This document shows positions 23,816 to 37,500 of a DNA stretch of 64,000 nucleotides, piece after piece. The notes under the pieces were generated by a model. It ran no database searches. It had not been told where the DNA came from and was given only the letters and a program-made list of their open reading frames with translations. Location: contig NC_064035.1 of the NCBI RefSeq assembly GCF_932526225.1, positions 9,101,296-9,165,295 on the forward strand, given 5' to 3'. The translations under genes were made by a program, and so were the position numbers. The first letter of the stretch is position 1, and every line of letters begins with the position of its first letter. This DNA comes from Nematostella vectensis. Lineage: Eukaryota; Cnidaria; Anthozoa; Actiniaria; Edwardsiidae.

Positions 23816-25094
23816 GCTCATCAAAATCTTTGAATGAACGAATTCTGCATTCAAGATTACTTGACCCAAAAGATACCTTAGCGATCCCGTAATGATGACA
23901 GGCGGAAATAATTATTACTTATTCGCAACTATACAGAATATTGAAATCTATATCTTTACTTTGACATATACAAAATGTAGAATCTTTGACATGGATATTA
24001 AAAAAAAAAGGTAAAAGCCTCTTTACGCGAAACGTTTTCTTATTAGAAAAGCAAAAGGCATTAAATTAGCAAGAGTTTATGAATTGAATAGCGCCATCAC
24101 TTTTTGACTGTTTGACAACTTCAAATGAATTTCTATTTGTTTTTATTCGCTTATTCGTTCTATTAATGCCTTTCAATGTCCTTTTCCATCTACCAACTGC
24201 CAAAGAGAGCATCGCGGTTGGTTGTCGTTTTAGTAAAGTCGAATACACCCTGCGGCGTTCATTCGCCGTCTTTCTTATAATGAGTCATATTGCGTAGTTT
24301 GGTCGCTCCTTTATTAACTTTAGACACAAATATGGTCGACATCTTGAAGCAACAAATATGTTTTTGGGGGGTTTTACCACCATTTTACATCCTAATACAT
24401 TGTGTTTGTTGTACTCTTGGTTGCATCAATATTATATTTAGGCGATAATATATATATCAACTGAGATTTGGGGTTTTTTGATAACAATATGGCTTTTCTA
24501 TAGAGTCGGTTTAATTCTGTGGTCGAAAAATTAGCTTGGCTCGTTTAGATATTCAAAGCGATTATCGATGGTTTATTATTGGGAACTTGAATACTTTTAT
24601 TCAAATGCAAAATTTCGCATTCATCTGGTGTTGCTTTAAGTTATTATGTTTTTTTTTCACCATTGTAGAATTTAGCCGAAATCCATTTCTCTGAGAAGAT
24701 GTAGCAAATGGCATGCGCTAAACTTGAGCAGTTGCATGATGAGCTAAAGTTAATCGAGTTTTAACAAAGTGTAAGGTATAGAAATCTAATTTCATTTAGG
24801 ACTCCTAGCTAAGAAAATGATTTTGTGTATGTTCTTTTCTTCACTTTTATTAGTGTGGTATATATAATACACATTATTACAAAACCCACTTCAATAAAGA
24901 AAAAAAGTCTTTATTTCGTTCAAATACCGAATAAATAGTTTTTAAATCGTTTTGTGACAATAAACCCAACTAAAATGTTTTATTTTTTACACGTATTTAC
25001 AATTATTGAGCGCTTAAGAGTCTACTCCTTTGATGTGCGTAGCAAAAACATTAATAATGGTCCAAGGACCAGATTTGACGTTTATACAAAAAGC

Positions 25095-25170
25095 GGTTTT
25101 CCTTGCGTGGTGTAGTGGTTGAGTTGTGCGTTGGAGGGGTACACATATCTGGCCTCAAATCGCTCTGGAA
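25095..25170 (+). repeat. tRNA-like / SINE-head fragment
   Basis: GTGGTGTAGTGGTTGAGT resembles a Pol III A box and cctcaaatcgctc about 45 nt later is a weak B-box match. No tRNA cloverleaf closes, so this is at best a decayed tRNA-derived SINE fragment. Confidence 0.3.
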
Positions 25171-26052
25171 GCACTTCTGTAGGCAATATAATCCACTGTT
25201 TTTATACTGCAGTCTGTTACTGGGTAATACCTCGAAGTGGAAGAAAAAAAATAGATCAGATAAAATGAACTAGGGAGTAATAGATCTCGCATTACATAGG
25301 TATGGTAAACCACACAACATATATTTTCCCTTGTAAAACACAACAAACCAACACTCACACACCTAAAATTTTTGTTTTGGCGTATTGGTTTTTTTCTTAG
25401 CAGCCAGGAAAATATAAATGTTAACAGTTTCTTATAGTTATAATGTACATAAAACTGTGGATATATTTATTATTGACCAGAGAAAGACATACTCTCATCT
25501 TTTCCAAAACAGAGCTTTTTTTTTTAATGAAATGTTCGCTGATGTGCCATTCGTTGTAACAAAACGTATCTGTGTCTGTCAAATACGATACGAAGGGGCT
25601 GCTGCAAGAATAATTTCAAAGAGAAAATATATCGTTCAAAATGAAAGTTTTGGTGTTATTCAACTCTTTGAATACTTAAGCCAGCAAAGATAAAAAGAAC
25701 TTGTTTGGCATTTGAAGTCTGCGGCTACTGGATAAAGAAAGATTAATGGAACATCCAATAGTATGCCCTTTTCTTATCAAAAACGATTCGCTTTGATTCG
25801 TTAGGAATATTTGCTCTGTGCAGCGGCTAACACAGCACCAAAAAAGCTTTAGTGTGATAAAAAATAATAATCATACCATATATTTCGCCTTACTGTCATC
25901 ATCATTTTGATTGGTTTTGAACTGACCTTTTTGAGATTGAAAAAATGTACTGGATTTAATTATTGATTTTGGAGGGGCAAAGAAGGGGCAAATTACAATG
26001 AAGTGATTAGGATTTATGAACGAACAACATTTTTCGTTTAACAGCCCTTTTT

Positions 26053-26058
26053 TTTATT
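26053..26058 (-). terminator. Possible polyadenylation signal, bHLH gene
   Basis: AATAAA on the minus strand about 170 nt past the stop codon. Consensus and spacing only. Confidence 0.35.
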
Positions 26059-26228
26059 TTTGCTGTATATGTTGGTGTGTCTAAGATGCTTAGCAAACAA
26101 AAACCGTCAGTTTTGTAAATAAATTTGTTAACCTTTTTCAAATCTATGATTTTGGGGGGTTATTTTGCTTGATAACAAACTCGTAAAGGGTTAAAAGATA
26201 GCGGAATAAGCGGAAGTTCTACCTGTGT

Positions 26229-26765
26229 TTAGTAGCTTGTCGAGGACGGGGTAGTGTGGATAAGCATCATCGGGGCCACGGCCATCGACGGACAGGACGA
26301 CGGACCGCCATGTTCGCCAGTGCTGGACTCATCTCTTAACACATCCGTCAGTGCTTTGATATAGTTTATAGCGAGTCTCAAAGTAGTGATCTTCGCCATA
26401 TGCCCGTCGGCGATGTAACAAGGAAGAGCGTCCCTTAGCGATTGGAACGCGTTGTTTAACACCCGCATTCGTTCTCTTTCACGAGCGTTGACCAGTAATC
26501 TTTTCTTGAGTGAGTTTCGCGGGCGTTTCTGCTTTGGCGGGAGATGGAATTCCTCGTCCGTTTTGATCGGTGAGTTTGGCGCGATGCCGGGCCCGGAGCG
26601 CGGGCGAAGATTGTAGATCCCTTTGGCAAAATCTGGGTCGAAATCCTGATGTTGATGATGGAGTCGGTGTCCATCTGCTAAGCACGCCTGGCTCGGCTCG
26701 TGCATCATTAAGTTATCAGTAAAGTACGGTACGGCAGTTTGCCCGTGGTGTGTCAGTGGATTCAT
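26229..26765 (-). CDS. Atonal-superfamily bHLH transcription factor, single exon, 178 aa
   Basis: An intronless 178-residue frame from ATG to stop. Residues ~87-143 are a group A bHLH domain. The basic region is KKRLLVNARERERM (the E-box-reading Glu is in NARER), then helix 1 VLNNAFQSLRDALPCY, a short loop (IADGHMAK) and helix 2 ITTLRLAINYIKALTDVL. The N-terminus is His-rich (HRLHHQHQ) and a basic stretch (PPKQKRPRNSLKKR) may act as nuclear localisation signal. The C-terminal 30 residues are low in structure. It should bind E-boxes as a heterodimer with an E-protein. Within the superfamily the ALPCY motif recalls ATOH8/Net-type proteins, while NARERERM..LN recalls neurogenin and atonal, so I do not name an orthologue. 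Lack of introns is common for this family. GC content is higher than in the surrounding AT-rich DNA. Confidence 0.92.
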   Translation of the reverse strand: MNPLTHHGQTAVPYFTDNLMMHEPSQACLADGHRLHHQHQDFDPDFAKGIYNLRPRSGPGIAPNSPIKTDEEFHLPPKQKRPRNSLKKRLLVNARERERMRVLNNAFQSLRDALPCYIADGHMAKITTLRLAINYIKALTDVLRDESSTGEHGGPSSCPSMAVAPMMLIHTTPSSTSY

Positions 26766-26870
26766 GGTTGGTTTAGAGTGAGGTGCGCGCGCGCTTTGGT
26801 TTATATAGAGATGGGGGTAATGTTTTCAGGCACCTGATCGGGGCGGGCGGCTCGCCGTGCACCTGCTCGA
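26766..26870 (-). promoter_or_regulatory. Core promoter of the bHLH gene: TATA box, GC box and two E-boxes
   Basis: On the minus strand TCTATATAAACC (about 26796-26807) lies 30-40 nt upstream of the ATG, implying a very short 5' UTR. Farther up are a GGGCGGG box (~26841) and two CACCTG E-boxes (26831-26836 and 26860-26865). The E-boxes next to a bHLH gene suggest auto- or cross-regulation, which is an inference. Confidence 0.6.
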
Positions 26871-29800
26871 GCTTTACCTTTTGCTACTCGCAGGTCTTAT
26901 CCTGCTCAGTTCATTGCTTCGCCTGCTTATTTATTTTTCCTCGGTCAGGCTTTGCACAATAGCGTGTCGATAATGAATTCCAGAGTTATTGTAAACAATG
27001 CACACCAAGGCATCTAGACTGTTTTTTTTCTGCAGTTTTTATCAGTCTTGTGTTTAAAGGCGAGAGATATGCTGGTGTTTTTTTTTTCTTTTTTTTTTTC
27101 GTTCATGAAAAGTAGTTATTAACTAACACAGAAGAGCGAATCCAATTTGCGGGGGCTAGGTTGACATCTTTTGTCTAGTTGGGTGAGGCCATGGGGATTG
27201 TTTTTCAAATGTAGTGCAAATTCACTCACCGCAACCAGGGAGCATTCAAATGCCCGAACTTAAATTATTACTTTCTATACAGCTCACAGAATTGTAAGTA
27301 ATATACTTCTTTTATTTGCCTTAAATGCGTTGTGATGTTGAATAAACCTGAAGATTAGTTTCTATTGTGTATGATGTAAGAGTCTTTGGGGAGAATACAT
27401 CGACGGTGTAGTCGCCATCTGACTCCAATCTCTTGGTTGGATTACTATACCAGATATGTTAATACTTCTCCGTCTTTTCACTCCGAAGTGTACCTGTTCG
27501 TGTTGTGAATATGCTGTGTTTTGTCGGTGAATAGCTGATGTATTCCGCGGTTTTATAAGTCAATACGTTGGAGATCTCCTGTTCACTGCCCTGCAGCGTG
27601 ACGATCGTACAAGTGTCTGAAGCGGTGCTTTCTTAAAATATAATAAAGTTCCTACACCTGGGCATCTAGGAGAGGATCGCTCATTGTCGGGCGTAATTTT
27701 ATGCACGGCGGCCAAAGCTTCGAGACCACTGTGAGTCAGGTATTTATCGGCTTGCCACGGAAGGGCTTCCTGACCGGCCTACGCCTACGGCCTACTCAAC
27801 TGCCTTTGACTTCCAAGAATTTCTGCGCTCTGTAAATAAATAATCCAATAATGTCATTTTGTTCTTATACAAACGCTAATAAAATACATATCCCATTAAG
27901 CAAAGTTTTTGGATGTTATGGACAGGCAATAAAATTCCAACGAAAATACAATTGTGTGTGGCTTGTTGGAAATAGCAGTCGTTGTGAGACAGGCTGCTTG
28001 CGGTGTGCGTGATCTAGGGCTTGGTACATATGTAGGATTCATTCAAAGTATCATGGGGCGAAATAAAGCACTGGAGCAATTAGGCTCGAGAGTCCATCCC
28101 ATGCCCGGTGACCCGGTAATTGGCGATTTACGAAAATATCTTGTTATGGGGCGTGGGGAAACCTTGTGGTACTTAACACGTTTTGTTGCGTTATCCTATT
28201 ATCGTCCGCTTAAACTGTGGACGAACGCCACTTTCTGATTAATCTAGCAGTCAACGCCAGTAAATTACTGCGTAATTGACACCAAAGCACTGTTATTCAT
28301 AAAAAGGATCTTCGAATTGTAAAAAAGGTATGTTATATTCTTTTGCTTGATCTTCAATGGAAATTCTAACAGTTGAATGTTTTTTTGTTTTGTTTCGAAA
28401 ACGCTGTTTTAACAATCATAATCGTATGGATATGTAGAATTCCTCTTACTATAATTTAGTGCACATCATTACACAAAGAATTTAAAGTGATAATTAAAAT
28501 TTTGTATTTTTTAAGGTGTCAGTTATGACGTAAATAATTTTGAATTACTTGCATTCGTGATTGTCCACTTTACGTCGTTACCCCAAAAATAAGCGTTTTT
28601 AAATGACTTTCTGGTGTCCTATTAATGTATTTGATTTCCTGCTGCGCAGAATAAGGAAAAAACAGGTCTGTGTATTTTACCTGTCAAAGATCTAGAATTA
28701 CTGAATCGCCTTCTGACAACCCCATAGCATGACTATAGCCACCCCCTAAACCAGCTTTAACAAGCAGGAAATAATCCCATTTAATACAATTCACGCGTAA
28801 AAAAACTAAAAACAAACAAGTAGAAAAAACAAAAATCCCCGAGAGAACATTCTGTTATACGTAAATGCAGTAGCTATCATTTCTACGTTTTTATTCTTTT
28901 CTTTGGTCACGTGCTGTAAATTCATTGTTAAAGACTTGTTAGAAAGAACACGTTGCCCTCATAAAGATGCAAGGACACTTTTGAAATAAGTAACTAAAAC
29001 TTTGATTAGGTTGTAATTGATGTTCACTTGCTTATGTCAGAGACACGTGGCTTGACTAATTTTAAGAGATAATATACCAGGTAAAGGCTTGGACTATTTG
29101 TAAAAGTTATCTCTAACTACCAATTAAGAAGTTAATAAAAAAAAATTAAAAAAACAACAATAGCATATTTCAAGAAACTTTCAGCAACAGCACACACTAA
29201 CAATGCGAGATTAAACTAACGCTTATTGCTCTATCGTGAAATCTACGTTTCATTTGAAATTTCTAAAGGGCGGTAAAGAAGTGGCGGGCGCCTACGGCAA
29301 GACGGCCTTTTTTTTCAGAGCTATTGTTTCAGAGTACACGAAACAGTCATAATGCGAAAAGTGTTATGAAAAGGGCATAGCAAAGCTTCTTAAAATGACA
29401 ATTATCAAGTGGAAGGCAGAAATTTAGAAAGCTATGCGCTAGAAAGGCCCAAATCTTTCTCCATATCACGGCTGCTGTTGCGCTACCAAAAAAGAAAGTA
29501 ATAATATCAATATATACCTATCAAAAACGTCAGTACAAATGCCGATCGTCAATGGAAGTTCTCTACTATCGCGGAAGATACCATGGGCCTTATCATATTT
29601 TTCTAGTGCTTTAAGGAAAATGAAGATAAATCATTCGTTTAGTTAGGATATCATCTTTTTTTCTTACAAATAATACGAAAACGGTGTTTTCCCAACAACA
29701 TTTCTCAGCCACCCATGTAATACCGACATCCTTGGTGGAACAAGTGTTGACCCGTTATGCTTGGAGGGTCCGATACTGACTGAATATTATTGACTCTAAC

Positions 29801-31400
29801 CTTGAAAAAAAAAAACTAATGGAACTCTTTTACAGGATAAAAAAAATAATCTAGTCAACATTACTGGCCACAACAAATCGTATCCGAACAAATCGACACA
29901 ATGGAACTTCAATAGGAACTTGCACTATCTGATCACGTGACTTTCTAAGTCGGAAATTCAAGCCAAATAAACACAGAAATGAGTGCGCCCGTCATACCAG
30001 AGAACTGCCCTAGTTGCTTTTTGTCGTTGTTTTGCCGCTAAAAGCCTGAGCGCGCGGTGATATACAGTATGTAAGTAAACGTCGCCTTTCGTTTGACTGA
30101 TTTGCGAATGGTTCGGCAATCGAACCAAATCGAGAAAAACAAAGCTGTTAACTGGACTTCTGATCTCAGTCGAACTACAAACCAATTGAATTTGATCAGT
30201 ACGATTTCGTTCGGTGAATATAACATTTCCATTAATAAACATTTTGCATCTCAGGATTTTGATTAAAGGTCCTAATGTTTTTTTCCCAAGTTCACACAAG
30301 GTCATTTTGCAAACACACCGGCTAAAACTCGCACAGCAAGACTCTCTGAAGTTTAATAAAGAAAATTTGGTATCGCTGAATAAGTACTAGATAGATTAAA
30401 ATCGTATATTTTTATTCTTGCATCGTTGTTGTGATTTGAATCAAACTCTTGAGTGATTTATTCTCTCACAAGCCACAATCAAACAGGGTTATATGCACTT
30501 TAATAGCAGTTTAACTCATATACAAGGGCATACAAAGAGCCCCCTTTCAGACACACGTTAAAATGGCATATTTCGTTGTTTTAATATGTTCTGATGCCGA
30601 AAATATTAATTTTAAAAGTTGCTTGGAAAAAAAAATATCTGTTCCTTTTTTCCCAGGAGGGACCATTCCTTTTTTCCCCAGCCAGAAGTGGTTGGGCATT
30701 TTTTCACATGAATAATTGTCCGTATAACCATCGGGACGATATTTTCCCAAGAATCCGCTCCAGCGCCCCAAAAAATATTCCCAGCACAACTAGTTCGACT
30801 CCACAAATTTGCCGGCAGAACCATTCGGGACGATGTTTTTTTTCCAGCAAACGAGGAGTCTAACATCTTTCCAGCCAGCAAAAAACAGGCTGCAGATCCG
30901 TTTTGCGCCCTTTGCGCCCGCGTCATTTCTCTCTGGGAAGCAAAAATGCGATTTCCTATTCTACAGTGACACGATCGTCCGGGACAGATTCGATTTCCTC
31001 TGTATTCGGTAAAATTCACTGAGACCCATTGGTACCTTTCGGCCGTAGGACGTAGGACATTCCTCAATGACATTTGCCTTTTGCACTGACCTTTTTTTAA
31101 GAGGTGTAGAAGCACAGGCTTACCATCTTCCCGTTGTTATCATCGGAATTATTTCCCGTAAATGATCTTTTACAAAATAAAGGTCAAATTAAATCTCACA
31201 AAGTTGTCTTTGAAAGATTTCGACTTTTTACGATTTATTGACATCAAAGACAACTTTATGAGATTTCATTCATTCACCTTTGTCCCAAGGAATCATGTGG
31301 AGCACCCACGCATGGCCTTTTCGATTCGCACAGGATTCCCCATATTCGAAAACAAAACATTTTCGAATAACCCCAAATAAAAGACGGCTAGCAGGCTACC
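26871..31400. other. Intergenic region without recognisable genes
   Basis: 4.5 kb between the bHLH gene and the 3' end of NUP160. Open frames exist (27954-28238 plus; 29958-30305 and 30612-31115 minus) but show no domain, conserved motif or splice context. The stretch 30620-30900 is a degenerate repeat of ttttttcccaagn-type and gggacgatnttt-type phrases. Part of the region next to the bHLH gene may be regulatory; I see no specific element. Confidence 0.6.
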
Positions 31401-31406
31401 TTTATT
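31401..31406 (-). terminator. Likely polyadenylation signal, NUP160
   Basis: AATAAA on the minus strand about 180 nt downstream of the NUP160 stop codon (31586-31588). Confidence 0.5.
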
Positions 31407-31585
31407 TCAAAAGCATGAATCAAAAGTACACTACAAGCGCCGTACAAACAGCGGCTGATTGGTTAGGAAAACTCCCGAAATGGTCCTTGAAGATGCGGCG
31501 AGGCAGCTCGTACATTTGTCAGTTATCTTCACCGAGCAAACGACCCAGCCACGTCCCTCCCTCTTCTATAGACTTCAGCGCTTCG

Positions 31586-34500
31586 CTATCCTTGAGTTGT
31601 CTGCGCCGCTCGTTTCCAGGCCGTCGTCACCATTGTCTCTGACACGCGTTCCACGTGATCATGGTAGCGCTCGAGTTTTTCTACCAGCTCCTCGCGCGCC
31701 TGGTGAGAATGAAAAGACGGGTATCAGCAGGCAGACACGGTTAGACAGGTGGTCAGACACGGACGAGTAGAAGGAGGCACAGAAAAACACGGTTACACAG
31801 ACGGACAGACATGGTCGAGTAGAGGGATGGACATGCAGACATGGTTAGACTGATGGAAAGACAGACATGGTTAGACAGACGGACAGACATACACGGTTAG
31901 GCATACAGACAGACACGGTTAGACAGACGGACAGACACAGGCGAGTAGAGGGATGGACAGACATACATGGTTAGACAGGCACGGATGGATAGGAAACGGC
32001 CAAACAGACAGACACGGCTAGACAGACGGATAGACATACGGACGGACGGAATGATAGACAGACGGACTGTGACTTACAATAGCCAGAGTGGAGTTTTCGG
32101 ATGCTTCACCAAGAGCAACCAGAAGGTGATCTAAGGTCGTATACGGCAGCCACACGCTAGGCATGTTCGCGTGAAGTGCAGTCTGCAAAAAAGTGACACA
32201 AAGTGACAGCCTAGACATAAGTATATAAAAAAGAAACAACATTTTTTAAACAAAATAAGATTTAAAAACTGTTCGGATTTGACCATGCGTGCTGATAAGT
32301 TTGGCGCTAAAATATTCCTCACGTCTGTTCGGATTTGATTTGACCATGCGTGCTAATAAGTTTGTATCCCTCACGTATAGTCTGCACAGTTAATCTTGTG
32401 CCACGCTGATGATTGAAAATCTGATACTTCGATAGATCAGTCGGATGATCTGATTAACGGAAAAAAAAATTAGACATGAGCCTCTCCAATCTAAAAAAAA
32501 CCCCGAAGTATTCTTAACACTGCCCTGAACGGTAACGCCATGTACGGTGTTGCCGCACTGGAAACAGTCATTACTCTTGAAAATATAGCCCTTATTAGTA
32601 AGACAAAACGAAATCTTAGTGATTCCAAAAGTTCAGTTTTGGCCATGAGCCTTTCACATTTGCGAAATTTTCATATCGCAAAAATTTCATGTAATAATCT
32701 AATAAGGGGTGTCCACCTTAAGTCCAAAGTGTTCTTTGCCGTCGCCTTGCACAGCATGGATGTATTCGATGGCCAGGTCTGTGGCTTCTTGAAGCATGTC
32801 GTACGTCACGTAAAGATAAAGCAGTTCCGATGGACTCAGGCGCTGGAAAGCGACAGCGATAGAAATTACACTAAACAACGCGGAAAGTTAACGTATAGTT
32901 ACTGGGATATAATCTACTATAAACAACGCGGAAAGATAACGTGGAGTTACACAATCTCGTCCCTAGAGCCCTTCTTATGCGTAGTTACAGTGACATAATT
33001 TACTGTAAACAACGTGGAAAGGGGGCGTAGTTACAGTTGCAGCGGTGAAATTCACTCCGAACAACGTGGAATCGTGAAGTCCCGATAACTTGAATCCCAA
33101 AGGAAAAACAGTTGGAGTTTTCGAGGGTAAAAAACAAAAACAAAAACAAAAAAACAACAGAAAAGTAGAAGGAGCGTATACAGGGAAGGTGCGGTGCCAT
33201 GCCATCGCAAACTTACCTTGAAATCATTAACGAGCCAGGAGGGTAGATGTGCGCCCAGGGATAGGAGCTTGGTGGCGACACACCGGTGGTAGGAACGACC
33301 CTCGTGCATGCCCTGTTTATCCAGGTGAGTGCCCTGTTTATCCAGGTAGTACTGCAATAGGTGCCACGCCTGGTCAGCGGTACTACAAGAGCAGGGAATA
33401 TCAGCCTTCGGGATGCATACTTCGGGAAAACAAGGAGCCACAACAACAACAACAACAACATCAACTACAACATCAATATAATCAACATCATCAACATCAT
33501 CACCAACGACAAAAAAACAACCCTGTACATGAACGTCCTCATTACCATCAACATCATCATGATCATCATTATTGTGATTATCACCACCAACCTCATTAAT
33601 GCTTTATCATCACCATCTTTATTGCCACAATCCGATCAACATCAGCATCGTATGTAGGTTGAGTGGTATCGATGCTGCTGCTGCTGATGGTGGTGGTTAT
33701 GATTACGATGCTGGTGAAGGTGATGACGATTGTGATGATGATAATGCTGCTGCTTACCTTTTGTCTTGCGAGAATGAAGGGCCGACCGAGTCATTAGCTC
33801 GTAACCAGTCCCACGCGCCGTCCTCATCGAGCCCGCCATTCCTTCAAAGATAAACATCGAAAGGTCACGGACAGTGGCATACAATGAAGTTCTGCATGTA
33901 ACTTTCAATTTGTATACTCAAATGAAAAGTTAGTGGTTACCGATAGAGGCAGGAAAAGTGGTAATCAGAAGAGGGGAGTCAAAATACAATAGAAACAAGA
34001 GTAAGAATTGTGACTATATCTATGTTGATTATATTGTTTAAGTTTTTACCTGGAAATACCGGCGCAGTTGTACGACAACTTTACACATCTAAAGAAGAGA
34101 AGATATGAAATGTTATTCAACGGCTTAGGAGGCCGTGTCAAGAAATACTGTGATTTCGAGCTCAGCATGATAAACCTACGAGTCGGTTAATAACTAGTAA
34201 TTAATAAACTAAATTCTGATGTGCCTTCTTGCTTGTATGCATGCATGCTCAAAGAAAAAAAAACAGAATTCGTTACAAACTTGATTTTTTTAAACTTTAA
34301 AGTAGAAACTACGCACGCAAAACAAACAAACACAAATAATCAAAAACAACAAGATGGCAGCCGAGACTTGACACATTGACTAATTCTACTGAAAAAAAGC
34401 CAACAACAGCAAAGTAAACGCATACGAGCAGGCTACGGAAGTCTCTGACTCAGACGGTAGCGAATTGGGATGATCACCATCATTGTCAAAGAATAGTACC

Positions 34501-37500
34501 TTGAGGCTAGTCCCTCGAATATCGCATCGCGCGGCAGTTTGAATGTCTCAGCCACGGTGAACGCGGTGTCGAAGAGTCCCACTTGGATCAGAAGAGTCTG
34601 GGTCTCCTTCGGGGTCAGGGCGGGGCCTGGGGATAGCAAAACACAATGATAGCAAGGCGCTCTGACCTTACAGACAACTACAGTTTTATTATCCTCTCTC
34701 AGCGACAGCTCTACACAGTTCTACTATCCTCTCTCAGCGTCAGCTCTACACAGTTCTACTATCCTCTCTCAGCGACAGCTCTACAAAGTCTGAAGATATT
34801 TGCTTTTCCTCGTTTTGTGTTAGGATACCTCTTTGCTTTTCCTCGTTTTGTGTAGGATACCTCTTTGTTTTTCCTCGTTTTGTGTTAGGATACCACTTTG
34901 TTTTTTTACGTTTTGTGTTAGGATACCCCTTTGCTTTTTCTCGTTTTGTGTTAGGATACCTCTTTGCTTTTCCTCGTTTTGTGTTAGGATACCTATTTGC
35001 TTTTCTCGTTTTGTGTTAGGATACCTCTGCTTTTCCTCGTTTTGTGTTAGGATACCTCTTTGCTTTTCCTCGTTTAGTGTAGGATACCACTTTGCTTTTC
35101 CTCGTTTAGTGTAGGATACCCCTTTGCTTTTCCTTGTTTTGTGTTAGAATACCTCTTTGCTTTTCCTCGTTTAGGGTAGGATACCCCTTTGCTTTTCCTT
35201 GTTTTGTGTTAGGGTACCACTTTGTTTTTTTACGTTTTGTGTTAGGATACCCCTTTGCTTTTCCTCGTTTTGTGTTAGGATACCTCTTTGCTTTTCCTCG
35301 TTTTGTGTAGGATACCTCTTTGCTTTTCCTCGTTTAGTGTAGGATACCTCTTTGCTTTTCCTCGTTTTGTGTAGGATACCTCTTTGCTTTTCCTCGTTTA
35401 GTGTAGGATACCTCTTTGCTTTTCCTCGTTTTGTGTTAGGATACCTCTTTGCTTTTCCTTGTTTTGTGTTAGGATACCTCTTTGCTTTTTCCTCGTTTTG
35501 TGTTAGGATACTTCTTTGGTTTTCCTCGTTTAGTGTAGGATACCTCTGCTTTTCCTCGTTTTGTGTTAGGATACCACTTTGCTTTTTTTCGTTTTGTGTT
35601 AGGATACCTCTATGCTTTTTCCTCGTTTTGTGTTAGGATACTTCTTTGGTTTTCCTAGTTTTGTGTAGGATACCTTTTTGCTTTTCCTCGTTTTGTGTTA
35701 GGATACCTCTGTTTTTCCTCGTTTAGTGTAGGATACCTCTTTGCTTTTCCTCGTTTTGTGTTAGGATACCTCTTTGCTTTTCCTCGTTTTGTGTTAGGAT
35801 ACCACTTTGCTTTTTTTCGTTTTGTGTTGCGATACCCCTTTGCTTTTCCTCGTTTAGTGTTAGGATACCTCTTTGCTTTTCCTCGTTTTGTGTTAGGATA
35901 CCTCTTTGCTTTTCCTCGTTTTGTGTTGCGATACCTCTTTGCTTTTCCTCGTCTTGTGTTAGGATACCTCTTTGCTCTTCCTCGTTTAGTGTTAGGATAC
36001 CTGTGCCTTAGCCTTTATTGAATTCCCCTGGGCACGGTAACAAGGAATGGCTTCGTAATATATATTTAATCAGCATGTAGAATCAACAGGCGATAGATAC
36101 AAAATAGCGCTTCTCCTCTCTTGATCGATCAGTGCGGACTGGAGCCGCAAGGAAAAGTTAAGGTACTGGAGTCAAAACGTTAATATCACACGTGTACCTA
36201 TGCCTCTCATATCTTTCTTTCACGCGCCTTTTATCCCGTCTGTTATGGATTTGTTTAGCTAGCTAGGATCTTCAGAAGTAATAAACGTAACTTAGTCATG
36301 ATCTATCTTTTTTATTGACACCTGATCTCTTCTAAAATAAAACTTATATATTTTTTATTTTCATTCTCAACGCTTATGTTTCTATTTGTAGAAAATTGTC
36401 CTGAATTGAAAAAGAAAAGATTCATTTGAGCCTGTGTTACCTGTTCCTTGCGATGGGTCAGCGTCCATCCGCAATAGCTGAAGCCTTGCGAGAACCAATA
36501 GGTACTCTCGTTCCAGATCTCCAATCTCCAGCACGGTCAGCTTGCGCCTGGGCTTGGGGCGACTATCACCATACCAAGATTCCTCATCCCCTTGTTTGCG
36601 CTTTGGGGACATGTTCGGAGGTTCTGTGGTCTGGTAAAAAAAGTTGTCGGGTGGAGTACTCTGTTGACAAACTACCCTCGCAAGCGAAAGGTCTACAGGC
36701 CAGTATTGGCGATGAATATATTTCTATAAGGCCATTTGGTCCAGCACAGGATGAAATGTGTTAAACGATAAGAAGACTGGGTTGGATTCTAGAGATTTGG
36801 GCCATTACAGGATTTGATGTGTTAAACGTTAAAATGGCTATCAGCGATTTGGGCCATCTGCCAGTACAGGCCGGAGTGAATATCGAAGGTCGAAAAGGAT
36901 TGGGTGAATTTTAGCGATTTGGTGCCTATTTCCTCCTCGCAAGCAGGGAAACAAATACGACTCTTTTTAAAACAAATCCAAAATCCATATATCAATTTTG
37001 TTTGCTAGGTTTGTATTTTTAAATTTTTAATTTCAGATTAATTTTGTTCAGATACAAAAAGTCCGAGTAATGACAGATCGCGCCAAAGGGATCTTCCCTG
37101 TTGCTTGATTAACAGAGTTTCTATGGTTTACCATGATGTGCCATGGTTTACCAAAGTATTGCCATAACCTGCCATGACGTGCCATGACGTGCCATGACGT
37201 GCCATAACGTGCCATGACGTGCCATGACGTGCCATGACGTGCCATGACGTGCCATAACCTGCCATGACGTGCCATGACGTGCCATGACGTGCCATGACGT
37301 GCCATGACGTGCCATGACCTGCCATGACGTGCCATGATGTGCCATGGTTTACCAAAGTATTGCCATAACCTGCCATGACGTGCCATGACGTGCCATAACC
37401 TGCCATGACGTGCCATAACCTGCCATGACGTGCCATAACCTGCCATGACGTGCCATGACGTGCCATAACCTGCCATGACGTGCCATGACGTGCCATAACC

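Larger units (their letters stand above)
21761..26052. other. AT-rich intergenic region
   Basis: 4.3 kb between the PH-RCC1-FYVE gene and the bHLH gene. It is very AT-rich, with many homopolymer runs. Apart from the inverted-repeat element at 22424-23815 and a tRNA-like fragment near 25095, I recognise nothing. The short frames (21887-22129, 22821-23245, 24112-24297, 25418-25693) have no family features or splice structure I can support. Confidence 0.7.

Noticed and set aside
25095-25170. tRNA gene
   Set aside because: A-box resemblance only; no acceptor stem or anticodon loop can be drawn.
27954-28238. 94-residue plus-strand frame near the bHLH gene
   Set aside because: No recognisable family, no promoter or splice context; fits chance in this composition.
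30612-31115. 167-residue minus-strand frame
   Set aside because: Low-complexity, built from degenerate repeated phrases; no motif, no splice partners.
34833-36021. Hydrophobic frames of ~93-108 residues (FSSFCVRIPLCF-type)
   Set aside because: 33-bp minisatellite in NUP160 intron 29; membrane-like composition comes from T-rich repeats.
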